A stretch of 64,000 bases of DNA from Arthrobacter tumbae (GTDB lineage Bacteria; Actinomycetota; Actinomycetes; Actinomycetales; Micrococcaceae), in NCBI RefSeq assembly GCF_016907495.1, contig NZ_JAFBCC010000001.1, positions 2,046,001 through 2,110,000 on the forward strand, read 5' to 3'. The first letter of the stretch is position 1. The number at the start of each line of letters is the position of its first letter. Made by a program: the position numbers and the translations under genes. Below the pieces are notes generated by a model. The model was not told the DNA's origin, ran no database searches, and worked only from the letters and a program-made list of their open reading frames with translations. Shown in pieces: positions 60,351 to 64,000 of this stretch.

Positions 60351-61323
60351 GTTCGCGCTAGGAGTGGATTTCGGCGGAACGAAGGTTGAGTCGGCACTGG
60401 TCGGTGCCGACGGATTAATTCTGCCGGGAAGCAGATGTAGACGGCCCACTGGTACAGAGAGCTCCTCGGAAGAGCTCGTAGCTGCGGTGCAAAGCGTAGT
60501 GCAGGGCGCGCTGGCCGCTCTGCCAACGGATGCTGCCCTGCTCGGAACCGGGATCGGCAGCGCCGGCCCGATTGGCTTGCTTGAAGGTGTGGTAAGCCCG
60601 GTGAATATCGGAGTCTGGCGGGCATTCCCGCTGCGCTCAGTCGTCGAAGGAGCAACGGCCAAAGCCGGATATGACACCGAAGCGATCCTCAGGTTGGATG
60701 GGCTCTGCATCACGCTCGCTGAGATGTGGGTTGGCGCCGGTCAGGGGTGCTCTTCACTCATGGGGATGGTGGTTTCCACCGGTGTGGGTGGAGGCATCAT
60801 CGCCGACGGACGCGTAGTTTCAGGTAAGACCGGCAACGCTGGTCATATCGGACAAATAGAGGTGGCAGGTTTCACGCTGCCCGGTGAAGGGTGCACCCTC
60901 GAAGAAATCGCTTCCGGACCGCACACGGTACGGTGGGCGCAATCGCGCGGCTGGAAAGGTAGGACCGGCGAAGACTTGGCGCTCTCCTACGCCATGGGAA
61001 ACGAGACTGCGGGTCTGGCTGTGATGCGCAGCGCGTCCGCCGTGGGGCGGGCGCTGGCCTCGGTGACCACCTTGCTCGACTTGGATCGAGTGGTGATCGG
61101 TGGTGGCTTCTCTCAAGTCACACCAGACTATTGCGAACTTGTGCAGGAGGCTGCTGGAGAGCACGCTCAACTGGATTACTCGACCGGGCTGGAAATTCTT
61201 CCGACCGGGCTGGGAACGGATGGGCCCCTGATCGGGGCGGCGGCCCTCGTGCATCGAGGTGTCGGCCGACAGATTGAATCCGTGCATCATCGGGCAATTT
61301 ACCCATTCGAGACCGCAACCTAG
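60328..61323 (+). CDS. ROK-family sugar kinase or regulator-like protein
   Basis: 331 residues (ATG 60328; GTG 60343 is an alternative). The ATP site is ALGVDFGGTKVESALVGADG and the sugar site GTGIGSAGPIGLLEGVV and VVSTGVGGGIIADGRVV. The ROK signature GHIGQIEVAGF is present, but the zinc motif CxCGxxGC is reduced to GEGC, so two Cys are lost. It has no N-terminal helix-turn-helix, so it is a kinase rather than a repressor. A mannose or glucose kinase role is inferred from context. Confidence 0.8.
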   Translation: MRGNRVAEFALGVDFGGTKVESALVGADGLILPGSRCRRPTGTESSSEELVAAVQSVVQGALAALPTDAALLGTGIGSAGPIGLLEGVVSPVNIGVWRAFPLRSVVEGATAKAGYDTEAILRLDGLCITLAEMWVGAGQGCSSLMGMVVSTGVGGGIIADGRVVSGKTGNAGHIGQIEVAGFTLPGEGCTLEEIASGPHTVRWAQSRGWKGRTGEDLALSYAMGNETAGLAVMRSASAVGRALASVTTLLDLDRVVIGGGFSQVTPDYCELVQEAAGEHAQLDYSTGLEILPTGLGTDGPLIGAAALVHRGVGRQIESVHHRAIYPFETAT

Positions 61324-61412
61324 CGTGAACCCGCGCTGATCCGGCCAAGCATCCGGCGGATGCTTGCCGGCTTCGTGCTCCTGCCCCACTGACAAACGAT
61401 GGAAGGACAGCC

Positions 61413-62597
61413 ATGACTTGTCTATCCCGACCGTTGCGGGTTGGCATGGTGGGCTACGCCTTCATGGGTGCAGCGCACTCCCACGCCTGGCGCACGGCGC
61501 CGCGGTTCTTCGACCTGCCGTTGCGGCCCGAGCTGTCCGTCCTGGCGGGACGGAACGCGGGCGCCGCTGCTCAGGCCGCTGAGCGCATGGGCTGGAACGA
61601 GACGGCCACCGACGGGCGCGAGGTCATCGCGCGGGACGACATTGATCTGATCGACATCTGCACTCCCGGGGACACGCATGCCGAGATCGCCATCGCGGCG
61701 CTCGAAGCGGGAAAGCACGTGCTCTGCGAGAAGCCGCTGGCCAACTCCGTGGAGGAGGCCGAGCGCATGGTTGCTGCCGCGGAGACAGCGGCGCAACGCG
61801 GTGTCCAGGCCATGTGCGGCTACAGCTACCGCCGGACCCCGGCGCTGACACTGGCCCGGGAACTGGTGCAGGAGGGCCGGATCGGGACCATCCGCCACGT
61901 CGGCGCACAGTACCTGCAGGATTGGCTTTCGGATGAGCTCACGCCGCTGACCTGGCGCATGGATAAGGCCAAGGCCGGCTCCGGATCCCTGGGCGATATC
62001 GGTGCGCACATCATCGACGCGGCCCAGTGGGTCATCGGCTCGAATATCGCCGGCGTCTCGGCGCTGATGGAGACGTTCGTGACCGAACGGCCGGTGGGCG
62101 GCGACCTGTCGGGACTCGGCGGCAAGGGCGACGCATCGGGGGAGAAGGGGCCGGTAACGGTCGACGACGCCGCGGCCTTCACCGCCAGGTTCGACGACGG
62201 CGCGATCGGAGTCTTCGAGGCCACCCGCTTTGCGCTCGGCCGGAAGAACGCTATCCGGCTGGAAATCAACGGGTCATCCGGCTCACTTGCGTTCGACTTC
62301 GAGGACATGAACGTCCTGGAGTACTACGACGGCAGCAATAGCAGCCGCACCTCAGGCTTCCGGCGTATCCAGGTGGGCGAACCGGACCACCCGTACACCG
62401 GGAACTGGTGGCCGGTGGGGCACGGCCTCGGCTACGAGCACGGGTTTACGCATCAGGTGGTGGAACTGGTCACCGCTCTGGGCAGCGGAACCCAGCCGTC
62501 GCCGTCGTTCGCTGATGCCTCGCGGGTCCAGCGGGTGCTGGCCGCGGTGGAGCAGAGCGCAACCAACGAATCCCGCTGGCAGCGGGTCCAAAGATGA
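61413..62597 (+). CDS. Gfo/Idh/MocA-family oxidoreductase
   Basis: 394 residues. NAD(P) site RVGMVGYAFMGAAHSHAWRT, the conserved EKP in GKHVLCEKPLANSVEEAERM and the active-site pattern GDIGAHIIDAAQWVIGSNIA. The following isomerase gene overlaps by four bases (ATGA). The pair resembles oxidoreductase plus sugar isomerase modules that process keto-sugars. GC content here is higher than in the preceding operon, so this part may be an older or separate acquisition. Confidence 0.88.
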   Translation: MTCLSRPLRVGMVGYAFMGAAHSHAWRTAPRFFDLPLRPELSVLAGRNAGAAAQAAERMGWNETATDGREVIARDDIDLIDICTPGDTHAEIAIAALEAGKHVLCEKPLANSVEEAERMVAAAETAAQRGVQAMCGYSYRRTPALTLARELVQEGRIGTIRHVGAQYLQDWLSDELTPLTWRMDKAKAGSGSLGDIGAHIIDAAQWVIGSNIAGVSALMETFVTERPVGGDLSGLGGKGDASGEKGPVTVDDAAAFTARFDDGAIGVFEATRFALGRKNAIRLEINGSSGSLAFDFEDMNVLEYYDGSNSSRTSGFRRIQVGEPDHPYTGNWWPVGHGLGYEHGFTHQVVELVTALGSGTQPSPSFADASRVQRVLAAVEQSATNESRWQRVQR

Positions 62598-63625
62598 CTG
62601 AGAGGGAGAACCGAATGCGACCAGTAACACTGTTCACCGGCCAGTGGGCGGATCTGCCGTTCGAGGAGGTGGCGCGGCTCGCGGGCGAGTGGGGCTTCGA
62701 CGGGCTGGAAATCGCCTGCTGGGGCGACCACCTCGACCCCGAGCGCGTGGTGGAGGATAGCGCCTATCTCCGGAACCGTCTCGACATCCTTGAACGGAAC
62801 AACCTGCAGGTTCATGCGATTGCCAACCACCTCACCGGGCAGGCAGTCTGCGATGACCCCATTGATGAGCGACACCGCGGCATCCTGTCCGAGCGGGTGT
62901 GGGGAGACGGGCAAGCGGAGGGGGTACGCCGTCGTGCTGCCGAAGTGCTGAAGGCGACTGCCCACGCTGCCGCCCTGCTCGGCGCCAAGACGGTCACCGG
63001 CTTCACCGGCTCCTCCATCTGGAAGTGCGTGGCCATGTTCCCGCCCGTGCCGGAGTCGATGATCAATGCCGGTTATGAGGACTTCAAGGACCGGTGGGAC
63101 CCGATCCTGGACGCGTTCGACGACGCCAATGTGCGCTTTGCGCTCGAGGTCCACCCCTCGGAAATCGCCTACGACTACTGGAGTACCCGCCGGACGCTGG
63201 ATGTCATGGCTGACCGGAAGAACTTCGGGCTGAACTTCGACCCCTCGCATTTCATCTGGCAGGACCTGGACCCGGTGATGTTCCTGCAGGACTTCGCGGA
63301 GCACATCTTCCACGTACATGTGAAGGAATCCGTGCGGCAGCTCAACGGCCGCAACGGACGGCTTGGATCACACCTGCCCTGGGGAGATCCGCGGCGCGGC
63401 TGGGATTTTGTCACCGCCGGGCACGGTGACGTGCAGTGGGAACCGATATTCCGGATGCTCAACTCCATCGGTTACAGCGGGCCGGTCAGCGTCGAGTGGG
63501 AAGACGCAGGCATGGACCGCCTTATCGGCGCACCCCAGGCGCTGGTGCTGGTCCGCCAGCTGGGCGGGATAGCGCCGTCGGCAGCAGCGTTCGACGCCGC
63601 ATTCTCCACCGGGCGCCAAGCCTGA
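62594..63625 (+). CDS. Sugar phosphate isomerase/epimerase (xylose isomerase-like TIM barrel)
   Basis: 343 residues. The AP_endonuc_2-like TIM barrel shows EWGFDGLEIACWGDHLDPER, FALEVHPSEIAYDYW with the metal-binding Glu, NFGLNFDPSHFIWQDLDPVM, HIFHVHVKESVRQL with two His and PVSVEWEDAGMDRLIG with the last Glu. The family isomerises or epimerises sugars and keto-sugars. It overlaps the oxidoreductase gene by four bases. Confidence 0.87.
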   Translation: MTERENRMRPVTLFTGQWADLPFEEVARLAGEWGFDGLEIACWGDHLDPERVVEDSAYLRNRLDILERNNLQVHAIANHLTGQAVCDDPIDERHRGILSERVWGDGQAEGVRRRAAEVLKATAHAAALLGAKTVTGFTGSSIWKCVAMFPPVPESMINAGYEDFKDRWDPILDAFDDANVRFALEVHPSEIAYDYWSTRRTLDVMADRKNFGLNFDPSHFIWQDLDPVMFLQDFAEHIFHVHVKESVRQLNGRNGRLGSHLPWGDPRRGWDFVTAGHGDVQWEPIFRMLNSIGYSGPVSVEWEDAGMDRLIGAPQALVLVRQLGGIAPSAAAFDAAFSTGRQA

Positions 63626-63821
63626 CTTCGAGACTGCGACGAACACAAAGCCCTAAAATGCGGGGCGACTGAGAAGACAGCAAGCCCGGGTGTCTTATCT
63701 GACCAACTTTTCAACCAAGGAGTACCAACCCGACGCCAGGTGGCGGCTTCCGGGACGGTGTTCTCAACCGGTGATCTGCCCACATCCGACCAACAAACAC
63801 AGCAGAGGAGTCGGCCGTTCC

Positions 63822-64000
63822 ATGAAGAAGCTTGAACTACTGGACTGGCGAATGGGACACCTCGCGGACGGCGTCGTCAAGACCTACTTCCCCGCGAGCG
63901 TTCCTGGCAGCGTCCTGCATGACCTCACTGAGGCAAGAGTGATTGACGATCCATACGTAGGTCTCGGCGAATCGTCGGCCGGCTGGGTTGCGGAGGCCGA
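63822..64000 (+). CDS. Second GH2-like beta-mannosidase, N-terminal part
   Basis: From ATG 63822 with AGAGGAG 11 bases upstream, the frame runs off the window end after 59 complete codons: MKKLELLDWRMGHL, then TYFPASVPGSVLHDLTEARV and DDPYVGLGESSAGWV. VPGSV-DL and DDPY-G match the N-terminal beta-sandwich of GH2 mannosidases and the corresponding part of the complete enzyme at 56857. It appears to be a second mannosidase of the same locus. Confidence 0.75.
   Translation, partial: MKKLELLDWRMGHLADGVVKTYFPASVPGSVLHDLTEARVIDDPYVGLGESSAGWVAEA

Noticed and set aside
1..64000. CRISPR array, tRNA or rRNA genes
   Set aside because: No regularly spaced direct repeats and no tRNA-like cloverleaf or rRNA sequence were recognised on reading; an automated scan could still find a tRNA.

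Overview
The window is high-GC DNA from an actinobacterium. A member of the Micrococcaceae (Arthrobacter-like) is the best guess, because of the MobF relaxase, the actinobacterial-type LacI, ROK and GH2 genes, the frequent GTG/TTG starts and the protein families present. This is an inference: no rRNA or tRNA gene is visible to place it.

Left part (1-6 kb): cell-wall-active proteins (an M15 peptidase and a decayed DUF1906 glycoside-hydrolase-like gene). The DUF1906 gene is split by a complete ISL3-family insertion with an 8-bp target duplication, carries an in-frame TAG, and has lost its 5' end at a junction with a serine recombinase tail.

Accessory archipelago (6.4-33 kb): many short, mostly single-gene units in both orientations. 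They include eight GNAT acetyltransferases (two or three broken), two paralogous VOC proteins, a methyltransferase, a HAD protein, alpha/beta hydrolases, an RCC1-repeat protein, an aminoglycoside-phosphotransferase-like protein, two MFS exporters, a PP2C phosphatase, DUF402 and DUF2332 proteins, and a HigB/HigA toxin-antitoxin pair with an ImmA/IrrE-type metallopeptidase domain fused to the antitoxin. IS and recombinase remnants lie between them. Three copies of a roughly 30-bp motif (at 5.69, 23.91 and 36.72 kb), one beside a serine recombinase, divide this region into modules.

The most interesting locus is at 19.9-23.3 kb on the minus strand. A 25-codon gene with a strong ribosome binding site encodes a basic peptide ending in RWDKYVVE. 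A perfect 15-bp stem-loop follows, then a short, atypical cytochrome P450, a two-part GNAT acetyltransferase and a CaiB/BaiF CoA-transferase. This is the layout of a P450-modified ribosomal peptide (RiPP) cluster, with the stem-loop as attenuator and P450-made Trp/Tyr cross-linking as the working hypothesis. It is not a cluster I can match to a named product.

Transport and mobility (32-48 kb): a LuxR-type regulator is divergent from a three-gene ABC-2 exporter, with a 16-bp perfect palindrome between them. Then come a serine recombinase, an excisionase-like gene, a short intergenic region rich in DnaA-box-like motifs, a 1458-residue TraA-type relaxase/helicase, a pRiA4b ORF-3-like protein and a decayed IS3 element.

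Metabolic locus (48.5-64 kb): a beta-mannan/mannoside utilisation region. A minus-strand operon (LacI regulator, ThuA protein, Gfo/Idh/MocA oxidoreductase, ABC exporter) is divergent from a plus-strand operon (solute-binding lipoprotein, two permeases, GH2 beta-mannosidase, GH113-like mannanase, ROK kinase, second oxidoreductase, TIM-barrel isomerase, second GH2 enzyme running off the edge). LacI-type palindromes lie between the two. The importer lacks its own ATPase here, so a shared ATPase elsewhere is expected.
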